Positions 1 through 9,254 of a stretch of DNA of 64,000 nucleotides are shown here, piece by piece. The DNA is from JAJNPS01 sp031378845 (GTDB lineage Bacteria > Pseudomonadota > Alphaproteobacteria > Rhodobacterales > Rhodobacteraceae). A model generated the notes under the pieces. It made no database searches. It worked only from the letters and a program-made list of their open reading frames with translations, and had not been told where the DNA came from. Where the stretch lies: the NCBI GenBank assembly GCA_031378845.1, contig JANNES010000015.1, positions 186,001 to 250,000 of the forward strand. The letters are read 5' to 3'. Numbering within the stretch: position 1 is the first letter of the stretch; every line of letters starts with the position of its first letter. Made by a program: the position numbers and the translations under genes.

Positions 1-1
1 C

Positions 2-271
2 GATCTTGGCGGCACGGCGGTGTCGCTGGCGCTGAAAAGCGGCGAGATCTGGGTCTTTAGACATGACGGGCAAGGCGAACTTGCACTGTCGCCTTCGGTC
101 TATCTGGAAAAGGGCCGCATCTCGCCCCGCCCCGGCCGTCAGATCGTGCTCACCCGCAACGCGGTGCAATACGACAACCGGATCGGCTGGACCTTGGCCA
201 AAGCACAAGATACTCCGCTTGCCATCCGCGACCTTGACCGGGACGACATCCCGGTTGCGGCGCAGTCCTGA
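2..271 (+). CDS. Heparinase II/III-like protein, C-terminal end only
   Basis: An open frame enters from the left edge and stops with TGA at 269-271, giving about 89 residues. The fragment looks like a beta-rich C-terminal module (for example GEIWVFRHDG and SPSVYLEKGR). In Rhodobacteraceae the gene just upstream of purH is commonly a heparinase II/III family protein, and the fragment fits the C-terminus of that family. No catalytic residue is inside the window, so the call rests on context and general appearance. The purH ribosome-binding site (AGGAG) starts at the last base of this stop codon, so the two genes are probably cotranscribed. Confidence 0.55.
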   Translation, partial: DLGGTAVSLALKSGEIWVFRHDGQGELALSPSVYLEKGRISPRPGRQIVLTRNAVQYDNRIGWTLAKAQDTPLAIRDLDRDDIPVAAQS

Positions 272-281
272 GGAGACCGCC

Positions 282-1868
282 ATGCCCGACCTTGTGCCCG
301 TTGGCCGTGCGCTGATCTCGGTGTCCGACAAGACCGGTCTTCTGGAATTGGCGCGGACACTCGCGCGCCTTGGGGTGGAGCTGATTTCGACCGGCGGGAC
401 CTCGGGGATGCTGCGCGCGGCAGGCATGACGGTGCGCGATGTCGCGGAGGTGACGGGATACCCCGAAATGATGGGGGGCCGCGTCAAGACCTTGCATCCT
501 GCCGTACATGGCGGATTGCTCGCGTTGCGCGACGATGACGAACATCTGGTCGCAATGGCTGCCCACGGGATTGAGCCGATCGACCTTTTGATCGTGAACC
601 TCTACCCGTTTGAGGCGACTGTGGCGCGGGGCGCGGATATCGACACCTGCATCGAGAATATCGACATCGGCGGCCCCGCGATGATCCGCGCCGCTGCCAA
701 GAACCACCGCTTTGTCGCCGTGGTGACCGACCCCGATGACTACGCAAGCCTCACCGACCAACTGGCGGCACATGATGGCGCGACCACCCGCATCTTCCGC
801 AAGACAATGGCACTGCAAGCCTTTGCCCGCACCGCCGCCTATGACGCGGCCGTCGCGAACTGGATGACGACCGCCTTTCAGATGCCGCCTCCACGCCACC
901 GCACCTTTTCGGGGCAGTTGCGGCAAACTCTGCGCTATGGCGAAAATCCGCATCAGACTGCCGCCTTCTACACCGATGGCTCGGCGCGCGAAGGCGTGGC
1001 GACCGCGCGTCAGTGGCAAGGCAAAGAGCTGTCTTTCAACAATCTCAATGACACCGATGCGGCCTATGAACTGGTGACCGAATTCGGCGCCGACAGCCCG
1101 GCTTGTGCGATCATCAAACACGCCAATCCTTGCGGCGTTGCGCGCGCCGACAGCCTTGTTGCGGCCTACCGTCAGGCATTGGCCTGCGATCCGACCTCGG
1201 CCTTTGGCGGGATCATCGCGCTGAACCAACCCCTGGATGCCGCAACCGCAGAGGAAATTGCCACCCTGTTCACCGAAGTCGTTATTGCCCCCGGTGCCAA
1301 TGACAGCGCGCGGGCGGTCTTTGCCGCCAAAAAGAACCTCCGGCTTTTGACCACCGGCGGCCTGCCCGACCCGCAGGCGCACGCAGCGGTCTTCAAACAA
1401 CTCGCGGGTGGCTTTCTGGTGCAGGACCGCGACAACGGCGCGATTGCCCCTGCCGACCTGCACACCGTCACAGACCGCGCCCCGACCCCGAACGAGATGG
1501 CGGACCTCATGTTCGCCTGGACCGTCGCCAAGCACGTCAAATCCAACGCCATCGTCCTTGCCAAAGATCTCGCCACCGTCGGGATCGGCGCAGGGCAAAT
1601 GAGCCGCGTTGACAGTACACGCATCGCCGTGCGCAAGGCGCAAGACATGGCCGACACACAAGGTCTGCCCGCCTCACCCGCGAATGGTGCGGTCGCTGCC
1701 TCGGATGCGTTTTTCCCCTTTGCCGACGGTATCTTGGCGATTGCCAAGGCGGGTGTGACCGCGATCATACAGCCCGGCGGATCGATGCGCGACGACGAGG
1801 TGATTGCCGCCGCAAATACGCACGGGCTGGCCATGGTCTTTACCGGGCAACGGCATTTCCGGCACTGA
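282..1868 (+). CDS. purH: Bifunctional AICAR transformylase / IMP cyclohydrolase
   Basis: This 528-residue protein catalyses the last two steps of de novo IMP synthesis: formyl transfer from 10-formyl-THF to AICAR, then ring closure to IMP. The N-terminal MGS-like cyclohydrolase domain (about 1-150) shows STGGTSGML and MMGGRVKTLHP. The transformylase domain follows, with LRYGENPHQT, SFNNLNDTDAAYE and IKHANPCGVA, the last holding the conserved Lys-His pair. Length matches the family. The ATG at 282 has AGGAG seven bases upstream; the open frame extends further 5' only because it overlaps the heparinase-like gene in another frame. lspA starts two bases after its stop. Confidence 0.97.
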   Translation: MPDLVPVGRALISVSDKTGLLELARTLARLGVELISTGGTSGMLRAAGMTVRDVAEVTGYPEMMGGRVKTLHPAVHGGLLALRDDDEHLVAMAAHGIEPIDLLIVNLYPFEATVARGADIDTCIENIDIGGPAMIRAAAKNHRFVAVVTDPDDYASLTDQLAAHDGATTRIFRKTMALQAFARTAAYDAAVANWMTTAFQMPPPRHRTFSGQLRQTLRYGENPHQTAAFYTDGSAREGVATARQWQGKELSFNNLNDTDAAYELVTEFGADSPACAIIKHANPCGVARADSLVAAYRQALACDPTSAFGGIIALNQPLDAATAEEIATLFTEVVIAPGANDSARAVFAAKKNLRLLTTGGLPDPQAHAAVFKQLAGGFLVQDRDNGAIAPADLHTVTDRAPTPNEMADLMFAWTVAKHVKSNAIVLAKDLATVGIGAGQMSRVDSTRIAVRKAQDMADTQGLPASPANGAVAASDAFFPFADGILAIAKAGVTAIIQPGGSMRDDEVIAAANTHGLAMVFTGQRHFRH

Positions 1869-1869
1869 C

Positions 1870-2364
1870 ATGCGCACTCTGTCCCTCACAGCATTGGCGA
1901 CTTTCGCCCTTGATCAGGCCAGCAAAATGGCCGTCGTGCACGGCTTGAACCTGATTGACCGCGGTGTGATCGAGGTTTATCCGCCTTTCCTCACCTTTCG
2001 GATGGCGTGGAACCGCGGCATCAACTTTGGCCTTTTTGCGCATAATGCAGACGTTGTGCGCTGGGGCCTGGTCGCCCTTGCCTTGGCAATTTCGCTCTGG
2101 GTCTTTCTGTGGATTCGCCGCGAAGCTCCGGACATTTGTGTCCAGATCGCGGGCGGGCTGCTTATCGGCGGCGCCTTGGGCAATGTGATCGACCGCATCC
2201 TCTATGGTGCGGTGGCCGATTTTCTGAACATGTCTTGCTGTGGGATCGAAAATCCCTATGCCTTCAATGTGGCCGACATCGCAGTGTTTGCAGGTGCGAT
2301 CGGGCTGGTGCTGTTTTCGGGCGGCGGCTCCGGCCCCAAAAAACCCGACCGAAAGACCCCGTGA
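1870..2364 (+). CDS. lspA: Lipoprotein signal peptidase (signal peptidase II)
   Basis: This 164-residue inner-membrane aspartic protease cleaves signal peptides from diacylglyceryl-modified prolipoproteins. Four hydrophobic segments are visible. Conserved blocks occur in order: FALDQASK near the N-terminus, MAWNRGINFG, GNVIDRI with the first catalytic Asp, VADF, and FNVADIAV with the second catalytic Asp. The start at 1870 directly follows the purH stop, which suggests translational coupling. The next gene encodes a lipoprotein, a plausible client. Confidence 0.95.
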   Translation: MRTLSLTALATFALDQASKMAVVHGLNLIDRGVIEVYPPFLTFRMAWNRGINFGLFAHNADVVRWGLVALALAISLWVFLWIRREAPDICVQIAGGLLIGGALGNVIDRILYGAVADFLNMSCCGIENPYAFNVADIAVFAGAIGLVLFSGGGSGPKKPDRKTP

Positions 2365-2416
2365 CGCGGCAGATGCTTTGCGTTAAAGACGATCAAAGGC
2401 GACAATGGAGGCGTTC

Positions 2417-2944
2417 ATGCGGGCATCACTGGGGGTCAAACTATTGACTGCCGCGGCGATTCTCGTGCTGGTCGGCTGCGGCGGTGACCGCGACCCGAGT
2501 CTGATGAACCTGCGGTCCAATTCGCAAGGACCCGATGAATTCGGGATCCTGCCGCCAAAGCCCTTGGATATGCCCGAAGATCTGGCAGCTTTGCCCGAAC
2601 CGACGCCGGGCGGCGCAAACCGCACCGACCCCACGCCGCTGGAGGACGCCGTCGTGGCCTTGGGTGGCAAGGCTGGCGCCACCGACGGAATTCCGTCGCG
2701 CGATGCCGCACTTTATGCCCATGCGGCGCGCTTTGGCGTCGCAGCCGATATTCGCAGCACGCTTGCGGCCGAAGATCTTGAGTTCCGTCGCGACAATAAC
2801 GGTCGCGTGCTGGAACGCCTTTTTGACGTCAATGTCTATTACAAGGCCTACCGCAAGCAGTCCTTGGATCAGCATACCGAGCTTGCTTACTGGCGCGCGC
2901 GCGGCCTGCCGACACCCTCTGCCCCGCCAGAAAAAACCGAATAA
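2417..2944 (+). CDS. DUF3035 family lipoprotein
   Basis: This 175-residue protein has a short basic N-terminus, a hydrophobic stretch (LLTAAAILVL) and a lipobox (LVGC), so it should be lipidated and leave the inner membrane. The mature part is proline-rich at first (FGILPPKPLDMPEDLAALPEP), as in DUF3035, a family largely confined to Alphaproteobacteria and without known function. The ATG at 2417 has a perfect GGAGG five bases upstream; an in-frame ATG at 2405 has none. The location between lspA and the M16 peptidases is typical for the Rhodobacteraceae. Confidence 0.85.
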   Translation: MRASLGVKLLTAAAILVLVGCGGDRDPSLMNLRSNSQGPDEFGILPPKPLDMPEDLAALPEPTPGGANRTDPTPLEDAVVALGGKAGATDGIPSRDAALYAHAARFGVAADIRSTLAAEDLEFRRDNNGRVLERLFDVNVYYKAYRKQSLDQHTELAYWRARGLPTPSAPPEKTE

Positions 2945-3046
2945 CAAGCTTCAGGCGCTGGGCCGGTCACTTCCGCGTGGCCGGGCTTGATCGGCACTGA
3001 GTAGGGCTTAACCTTACGTCACGTGGACCGGCTGGGAGAAACGGCG

Positions 3047-4381
3047 TTGAAAACACTGAGGGTCGTGCCGTTCTTGCTGTTGGCAGCCGCGGCGCCCGCT
3101 GTTGCGCAAACCGTAACCGACTTTGAACTGTCCAACGGCCTGGACGTCGTCGTGATCGAAGATCACCGCGCCCCTGTGGTGACGCAAATGGTCTGGTACC
3201 GGGTTGGTGCTGCCGATGAATCCCCCGGCCATTCCGGCATTGCCCATTTCCTTGAACACTTGATGTTCCAAGGCACCGAAAAGATTGCTGCGGGCCAGTT
3301 TTCCGCGACGGTCGAGCGGCAAGGTGGTGATGACAACGCCTTTACCTCATGGGACTACACCGGATACTTTCAGCGCATCGCCGCAGACCGTCTCGATCTG
3401 ATGATGGAGATGGAGGCAGACCGGATGCGCAACCTGCGCCTGACCGAAGAAGACGTGGTGACCGAACGTGAGGTCATCTTGGCTGAACGCAGTCAGGTCA
3501 CCGATTCCAGTCCAGGTGCACTTTTGAACGAACAGATGCGTGCGGCAATGTTTCTCAACCATCCCTACGGCATCCCGATCATCGGCTGGCGCCACGAGAT
3601 GGAGGCGCTTAGCCGCGAAGATGCCTTTTCTGTCTATCGTCAGTTCTATGCCCCCAACAACGCAACCCTGATCGTGGCGGGCGATGTCGACCCGGCGACT
3701 GTGCGCGCTTTGGCTGACAAGCACTACGGCCCCCTCGCCCCCTCGGATGGGATCGGCCCCCGGATCAGGCCGCAAGAGCCCCCCGCACTTGCCGAACGGC
3801 GCGTGAACCTGAAAGACGCCCGCGTCTCGGAACCCTATGTTGTTCGCAGCTATCTGGCCCCGACACGCAGTTCCGGTGACCAGAAAGAGGCCGCCGCCCT
3901 GACCGTTCTGGCAGAGCTTTTGGGCGGCAGCGGTACCACGTCGGAATTGGCCCGCGCGCTGCAATTCGACACGCAAAAGGCGGTCTACAGCTCTGCCTAT
4001 TACGATGGGACGGCGATCGACTATGCAACCTTTGGCGTCGTGGTGATGCCAGCCCCCGGCGTATCCCTGCAAGAGGCCGAGGATGCCATGGACAAGGTTC
4101 TGGCTGATTTCATTGCCAAAGGCCCCGAGGCAGAGGCCTTTGCCCGCATCAAGACGCAAGTGCGCGCCAGCCAGATCTATGCGCGCGACGATGTCGGCAG
4201 CCTTGCGCGCGAATATGGCGCGGGACTGACGGTCGGGCTGACCATTGCGGACATCAAATCCTGGCCCGACGCATTGCAGGCCGTCACCCCCGAGGATGTC
4301 GTGGCCGCCGCCAAAACGGTGCTGGACCGCAAGGCCTCCGTGACCGGCTGGCTGATGCAAGCAGAGGAGGCAGGCCAATGA
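3047..4381 (+). CDS. M16 family zinc peptidase, catalytic subunit
   Basis: This secreted insulinase-like peptidase of about 444 residues has an N-terminal signal peptide (VVPFLLLAAAAPAVAQ). The inverted zinc motif HFLEH (HXXEH) lies in GIAHFLEHLMF, with the further metal-ligand Glu expected about 75 residues on, in the VVTEREVILAE region. Both halves of an M16 fold are present. The gene overlaps the next M16 gene by four bases. The family is known for heterodimers of one catalytic and one non-catalytic chain. The start is uncertain: TTG at 3047 has GGGAGA eight bases upstream, while the GTG at 3023 has no ribosome-binding site. Confidence 0.9.
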   Translation: MKTLRVVPFLLLAAAAPAVAQTVTDFELSNGLDVVVIEDHRAPVVTQMVWYRVGAADESPGHSGIAHFLEHLMFQGTEKIAAGQFSATVERQGGDDNAFTSWDYTGYFQRIAADRLDLMMEMEADRMRNLRLTEEDVVTEREVILAERSQVTDSSPGALLNEQMRAAMFLNHPYGIPIIGWRHEMEALSREDAFSVYRQFYAPNNATLIVAGDVDPATVRALADKHYGPLAPSDGIGPRIRPQEPPALAERRVNLKDARVSEPYVVRSYLAPTRSSGDQKEAAALTVLAELLGGSGTTSELARALQFDTQKAVYSSAYYDGTAIDYATFGVVVMPAPGVSLQEAEDAMDKVLADFIAKGPEAEAFARIKTQVRASQIYARDDVGSLAREYGAGLTVGLTIADIKSWPDALQAVTPEDVVAAAKTVLDRKASVTGWLMQAEEAGQ

Positions 4382-5688
4382 TCTTCCTGCGCAGCCTTTG
4401 CCTGATCCTCGTCTGGGCGCTTCCGGCGCATGCCGAGATGAACATCCAAAGTGTAACGTCCAAGGGCGGCATAACCGCCTGGCTTGTGCAAGACAGCGCC
4501 ATCCCCTTTACGGCGTTGGAAATCCAGTTCCGGGGTGGTACCAGCCTCGACGCCCCGGGCAAACGGGGTGCGGTCAACCTGATGACGGCGCTGATCGAGG
4601 AAGGTGCCGGTGATCTCGACGCCCAGGGCTTTGCCGAAGCGCGGGACGGGATGGCGGCCAGCCTGTCGTTTCGGCCCTATCAGGATAGCGTGTCAGTTTC
4701 GGCCAAGTTCCTGACCGAGTTTCAGGGTCCTGCCATCGACCTTTTGCACCTTGCGCTGACCAAACCCCGCTTTGACACCGATGTGGTTGAACGTGTGCGC
4801 GGGCAGGTTCTTGCGGGTCTTCGCGCGGATGCCAAGGACCCCGAAACTCTTGCCTCGGATACGTTCAACCGACTGGCCTTTGGCAGTCACCCCTACGCGA
4901 CCACCGGCGATGGCACGATCGACACCGTCACCGCCCTGACGCGCGATGATCTCGTCGCGGCACATCAGGGCGCCTTGTCGCGCGACCGCATCTATGTCGC
5001 CGCCGCAGGCGATATCTCGCCCGAGGAACTCGGCGCGCTGCTGGATCGCCTGTTTGATGGCCTGCCCGCCACCGGAGCACCTTTGCCGGGCCGCGTGGAA
5101 TGGACCTTGGCCAAGGGCATCACCAAAGTCGATTTCCCGACCCCTCAATCGGTCGTGATCTTTGGCCATGGCGGGTTAAAGCGTAACGATCCCGACTTTT
5201 TTGCCGCTTTCGTGTTGAACGAGGTTCTCGGCGGAGGCCGGTTTTCGGCGCGCCTGATGACCGAGGTGCGCGAAAAGCGCGGGCTGACCTACGGCATCAG
5301 CACGGGCCTCGCCCCGATGGACCACGCCGAAATGATGATCGGGCAGTTTTCCTCGGACAATGACAAGGTCGCTGACGCGATCAAGGTCGTGCAGGACGAA
5401 TGGCAGAAAACCGCAACCGAAGGCATCACCGAGACCGAGCTTGCCGACACCAAAACTTACCTGACCGGCGCTTACCCGCTGCGCTTTGACGGCAACGAGG
5501 CGATCGCCAACATCCTGGTCGGCATGCAGATGGAGGACCTGCCCATCGACTATGCCATCAACCGCAATGCCTTGGTCAACGCCGTGACGCTTGACGATGT
5601 CAAACGCGTCGCCGCGCGCATCCTGGCCCCCGAAGCCTTGCATTTCGTCGTCGCAGGTCAACCCGAAGGCCTGCCGCCCACCCGCTGA
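4378..5688 (+). CDS. M16 family peptidase-like protein, non-catalytic partner
   Basis: This 436-residue M16 relative begins with a signal peptide (LCLILVWALPAHAEM). Where its partner has HXXEH it reads RGAVNLMTALIEEGAG, so the zinc site is missing. The C-terminal half keeps EVREKRGLTYG, the Arg/Tyr block that helps bind substrate in two-chain M16B enzymes. ATG overlaps the upstream stop (ATGA), fixing the start and suggesting coupled translation and 1:1 assembly in the periplasm. The substrate is unknown. Confidence 0.9.
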   Translation: MIFLRSLCLILVWALPAHAEMNIQSVTSKGGITAWLVQDSAIPFTALEIQFRGGTSLDAPGKRGAVNLMTALIEEGAGDLDAQGFAEARDGMAASLSFRPYQDSVSVSAKFLTEFQGPAIDLLHLALTKPRFDTDVVERVRGQVLAGLRADAKDPETLASDTFNRLAFGSHPYATTGDGTIDTVTALTRDDLVAAHQGALSRDRIYVAAAGDISPEELGALLDRLFDGLPATGAPLPGRVEWTLAKGITKVDFPTPQSVVIFGHGGLKRNDPDFFAAFVLNEVLGGGRFSARLMTEVREKRGLTYGISTGLAPMDHAEMMIGQFSSDNDKVADAIKVVQDEWQKTATEGITETELADTKTYLTGAYPLRFDGNEAIANILVGMQMEDLPIDYAINRNALVNAVTLDDVKRVAARILAPEALHFVVAGQPEGLPPTR

Positions 5689-5740
5689 ACCCGCAGCTTT
5701 CCGGTGGCCGAATCTGTGGACGCCTGCTAGTTATAGTGGG

Positions 5741-7555
5741 ATGACACTCTTGGCCCCCAAAATAGCGGGCGATACAGGCCGTCCGGTCATCCGCCAACTG
5801 GACGAAGCCGCCATCAACCGCATCGCCGCCGGCGAGGTCGTGGAGCGTTCCTCTTCGGCGGTCAAGGAATTGGTCGAGAACGCGCTGGATGCCGGGGCCA
5901 CGCGCGTTTCCGTTGATATCGCAGGTGGTGGCAAGACCCTGATCCGGGTGCGCGACGACGGCTGTGGCATGGTGCCCGCCGACCTGCCCTTGGCAATGAC
6001 GCGCCATGCGACCTCCAAGATCGACGGCTCCGACCTTCTGAACATCCGCAGTTTCGGCTTTCGCGGCGAGGCACTCCCATCGCTTGGCGCCGTTGGTCGC
6101 CTGCGGATCCTGTCACGCGCCGAAGGCCACGAGGCCGCCGAGATCACCAGCGACGGGGGGCGTCTTTCGCCGGTCAAACCCGCCGCCCTGACGCGCGGCA
6201 CGCAAGTCGACCTCCACGACCTCTTTTACGCCACGCCCGCCCGCCTGAAGTTCTTGCGCAGCGACCGGGCTGAGACGCAAGCCATCACTGAGGTCATTCG
6301 CCGTCTGGCGCTGGCCGAACCCAATGTCGGCTTTATCCTGCGCGATGTGACCAACCCCGGCGAGGATCGCATTCTGTTTCGCGCCGATCCTGAGACGGGT
6401 GATTTCCTCGACGCCATGCCGGGTCGCCTTGCTGCCGTTCTGGGTCGCGAGTTTCCCGCCAATGCCGTGCGCATCGACCTTGAACGCGACGGCCTGCACC
6501 TCGTCGGCTATGCTGCGCTGCCGACCTATTCGCGCGGATCGTCGGTCGCCCAGCACTTTGCCGTCAATGGCCGCCCGGTGCTCGATCGCAGTCTCTACGG
6601 TGCCTTGCGTGCCGCCTATTTCGACCTGCTCAGCCGCGACCGTCACCCCGCCGCCGTCCTGAACCTGATCTGCGACCCCGAACGCGTCGATGTGAACGTC
6701 CACCCTGCGAAATCCGAAGTACGCTTTCGCGAGCCTGAAATCGTGCGTGCCCTGATCGTCAGCGGCCTGCGCAATGCCCTTGCCAGCGCCAGCCAGGCGA
6801 CATCGACCACCCTTTCGCGCGACACCCTCAGCGCCCTGCAACAGGGATCCGCGCGCATCTACCAGATGGACCGCCCCTCCCAGGGCAGCCTGGCGCGCGC
6901 ACTTGCATTTCAGGCGCCCGGTTTCGCCGAAGCCCCCACCACCCGGTTTGAACCTGCCCCCACCGAAGAGACGCACCACCCCTTGGGCTCCGCGCGCGCC
7001 CAGCTGCACGAAAACTACATCATCGCGCAGACCGAAACCGGGCTTGTGATCGTCGACCAGCACGCCGCCCATGAGCGCCTTGTCTATGAGCGCCTGAAAC
7101 GCCAGCAGGCCGACCACGGGATCTCCCGCCAAGCCCTGCTGATCCCCGAAATCGTCACGCTTTCGGCCACTGAGACTGCGATGATCCTCGAGGCCGCCCC
7201 CGACCTCGAACTCCTTGGCCTGATCATCGAAGCATTTGGCGCAAACGCCGTCGCCATCCGCGAAACCCCCGCAATTCTGGGCACGATCAACGCCGAAGCG
7301 CTGATCAGCGACATCCTGGATGAGCTGTCCGACCAGGGCCACAGCCTGACCGTCAAGGCGCGCATCGACGCGGTCCTGTCGCGGATGGCTTGCCATGGTT
7401 CGGTCCGCTCTGGCCGTCAGATGCGGCCCGAGGAAATGAACGCCCTTCTGCGCGAGATGGAGTCGACGCCCAATTCCGGCCAATGCAACCATGGCCGCCC
7501 GACCTATGTCGAACTGAAACTTTCCGATATCGAACGGCTGTTCGGACGCACATGA
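5741..7555 (+). CDS. mutL: DNA mismatch repair protein MutL, endonuclease-type
   Basis: This 604-residue protein couples mismatch recognition by MutS to strand incision. The N-terminal GHKL ATPase shows NRIAAGEVVE, KELVENALDAGA, DDGCGM and FRGEAL. The C-terminal domain has DQHAAHERLVYE, which matches the DQHA(X)2E(X)4E endonuclease motif, plus ACHGSVRSG and QCNHGRPT, which supply zinc-site residues. This is therefore the nicking MutL found in bacteria without MutH. The linker (about 330-420) is Pro/Ala rich. Start ATG 5741 precedes the conserved core by some 15 residues. rmuC overlaps the stop by four bases. Confidence 0.96.
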   Translation: MTLLAPKIAGDTGRPVIRQLDEAAINRIAAGEVVERSSSAVKELVENALDAGATRVSVDIAGGGKTLIRVRDDGCGMVPADLPLAMTRHATSKIDGSDLLNIRSFGFRGEALPSLGAVGRLRILSRAEGHEAAEITSDGGRLSPVKPAALTRGTQVDLHDLFYATPARLKFLRSDRAETQAITEVIRRLALAEPNVGFILRDVTNPGEDRILFRADPETGDFLDAMPGRLAAVLGREFPANAVRIDLERDGLHLVGYAALPTYSRGSSVAQHFAVNGRPVLDRSLYGALRAAYFDLLSRDRHPAAVLNLICDPERVDVNVHPAKSEVRFREPEIVRALIVSGLRNALASASQATSTTLSRDTLSALQQGSARIYQMDRPSQGSLARALAFQAPGFAEAPTTRFEPAPTEETHHPLGSARAQLHENYIIAQTETGLVIVDQHAAHERLVYERLKRQQADHGISRQALLIPEIVTLSATETAMILEAAPDLELLGLIIEAFGANAVAIRETPAILGTINAEALISDILDELSDQGHSLTVKARIDAVLSRMACHGSVRSGRQMRPEEMNALLREMESTPNSGQCNHGRPTYVELKLSDIERLFGRT

Positions 7556-8712
7556 TCACGCTCTTTGGCCAGACATATCCCTGGAATGCACCCGAGGTCT
7601 TGCTGATCGGCGGCGCCGCGCTGGTGCTGCTGGTCGTCCTGATCCTGATCCTGCGCGCCGCGTCCCGCTCTGCCGCAACAGCCGAACCCCTGATGCGCGA
7701 AATCGGCTGGTTGGCCAACCGCGTGCAGTTACTGGGCGACGGTCAGGAGCGCCTTGCGGGCGGCTTGCACCACGTCTCGGAGACCCAGGTGGTCAGCCAG
7801 ACGGCGATGCTGCAGATGATGGAAAAGCGTCTGGCCGAGGTGCAGGTCGCGATGGGCGAAAGCCTGACCGGATCATCGACCCGCACCGCGCGGTCCTTGG
7901 GTGAATTGCAGACGCGGCTGGAAACCATCGACAAGGCACAGGCCAATATCGAAAAGCTTTCGGGCAACGTGCTGAACCTACAAGACATCCTGTCCAACAA
8001 ACAGGCGCGTGGTGCTTTTGGCGAAATCCAGTTGAACGATATCGTCGTCAAGGCGCTGCCCTCGGACGCCTACACGATGCAGGCGACCCTTTCGAACGGC
8101 AAGCGCGCCGACTGCCTTGTGCATCTGCCAAACCCACCCGGCCCGATCGTCATCGACGCGAAATTCCCCCTCGAGGCCTACGAGGCGCTACGCCGCGCCG
8201 AAAACCCCCGTCAGGTGCTGGAGGCAAGCGCACAACTGCGCCAGGCCGTCCGTATCCACATCCGCGCCATCGCCGAGAAATACATCCTCGATGGTGAGAC
8301 CGCCGACGGCGCCTTGATGTTCCTGCCGTCCGAAGCGATCTATGCCGAACTGCACTCGAATTTCCCTGAAGTCGTGCGCGACGGTTTCGCCGCCAAGGTC
8401 TGGATCGTTTCGCCCACCACCTGCATGGCCACGCTCAACACCATGCGCGCGGTCCTGAAGGACGCCCGCATGCGCGAACAGGCAGGTGCCATCCGCCGGG
8501 AACTGGCGCTGCTTTACGGCGATGTCGAACGTCTGACCGAACGCGTCGGCAACCTTGACCGCCATTTCGGACAGGCCGCCAAGGATATCGAGGAAATCAA
8601 GACCTCGTCGGACAAGGCAAGCAAACGCGCACGTCGCCTGGACAATTTCGACTTTGAGGAATTGGCCGCGACCGACCCTGTCCGCGTGATCGGACCTCAG
8701 GCGGCAGAATGA
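7552..8712 (+). CDS. rmuC: DNA recombination protein RmuC
   Basis: This 386-residue protein has one N-terminal transmembrane helix (about residues 17-37), a coiled-coil stretch (to about 150) and the conserved RmuC nuclease-like core with GAFGEIQLNDIV, PIVIDAKFPLEAYE and DGALMFLPSEAIY. RmuC limits inversions and rearrangements at short inverted repeats. The ATG overlaps the mutL stop (ATGA), so the two DNA-maintenance genes form one unit. The following HutD gene overlaps in the same way. Confidence 0.93.
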   Translation: MITLFGQTYPWNAPEVLLIGGAALVLLVVLILILRAASRSAATAEPLMREIGWLANRVQLLGDGQERLAGGLHHVSETQVVSQTAMLQMMEKRLAEVQVAMGESLTGSSTRTARSLGELQTRLETIDKAQANIEKLSGNVLNLQDILSNKQARGAFGEIQLNDIVVKALPSDAYTMQATLSNGKRADCLVHLPNPPGPIVIDAKFPLEAYEALRRAENPRQVLEASAQLRQAVRIHIRAIAEKYILDGETADGALMFLPSEAIYAELHSNFPEVVRDGFAAKVWIVSPTTCMATLNTMRAVLKDARMREQAGAIRRELALLYGDVERLTERVGNLDRHFGQAAKDIEEIKTSSDKASKRARRLDNFDFEELAATDPVRVIGPQAAE

Positions 8713-9254
8713 GGCACCTGACGGCTGCCGACTACCGCGTTATGCCTTGGGCCAATGGCAAGGGCACCACGACAGAGCTTTGGCGCGAAGACCGTGACGG
8801 CGCGATGCTCTGGCGACTTTCGCGCGCCAATGTGGTCGAGGACGGGCAATTTTCGCTATTTCCCGGCATCAATCGCAATCTCACAGTGCTCAGCGGACCG
8901 GGCTTTGATTTGGTCGCGGGCGACCTTCACCTACCCGCGCACCCTTTGCAGCCCGTTGCCTTTGCAGGCAATCTGGCGATCCGGGCGGTTGGTGTCGCTG
9001 GCCCTTCTGACGATTTCAACGTGATGGTATCGACCAGCCTGCCGCCCCCCGTCGTCACGGTTACGGCTGGCCCTCGGCGACTGGTGCCGCCGCTGGACGG
9101 GATCGCCTGCCTCTACGCGCTGGACCTTGTCTCGGTGGCGGACCTGCACCTGCAACCCGGTGATTTGGTGATGTCCCGGATGGCTTTTGACACGGGCGCG
9201 GGCCGCGCTGTGACGGTCTTGATCACCGATGAAAGGACCACCGATGGCCAATGA
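8709..9254 (+). CDS. HutD/Ves family cupin protein
   Basis: This 181-residue cupin-like protein opens with DYRVMPWANGKGTTTELWRE and continues with WRLSRANVVEDG and FSLFPGINRNLTVL, a combination typical of HutD/Ves proteins. HutD is linked to histidine utilisation in pseudomonads and Ves is a stress protein of unclear role; no hut genes are nearby here, so the function is open. It overlaps rmuC by four bases and the next gene by eleven. Confidence 0.85.
   Translation: MRHLTAADYRVMPWANGKGTTTELWREDRDGAMLWRLSRANVVEDGQFSLFPGINRNLTVLSGPGFDLVAGDLHLPAHPLQPVAFAGNLAIRAVGVAGPSDDFNVMVSTSLPPPVVTVTAGPRRLVPPLDGIACLYALDLVSVADLHLQPGDLVMSRMAFDTGAGRAVTVLITDERTTDGQ

Noticed and set aside
63..281. N-terminal extension of purH by 73 codons
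   Set aside because: It overlaps the heparinase-like frame, is Arg/Pro rich, and the ATG at 282 has a proper ribosome-binding site and family-like start.
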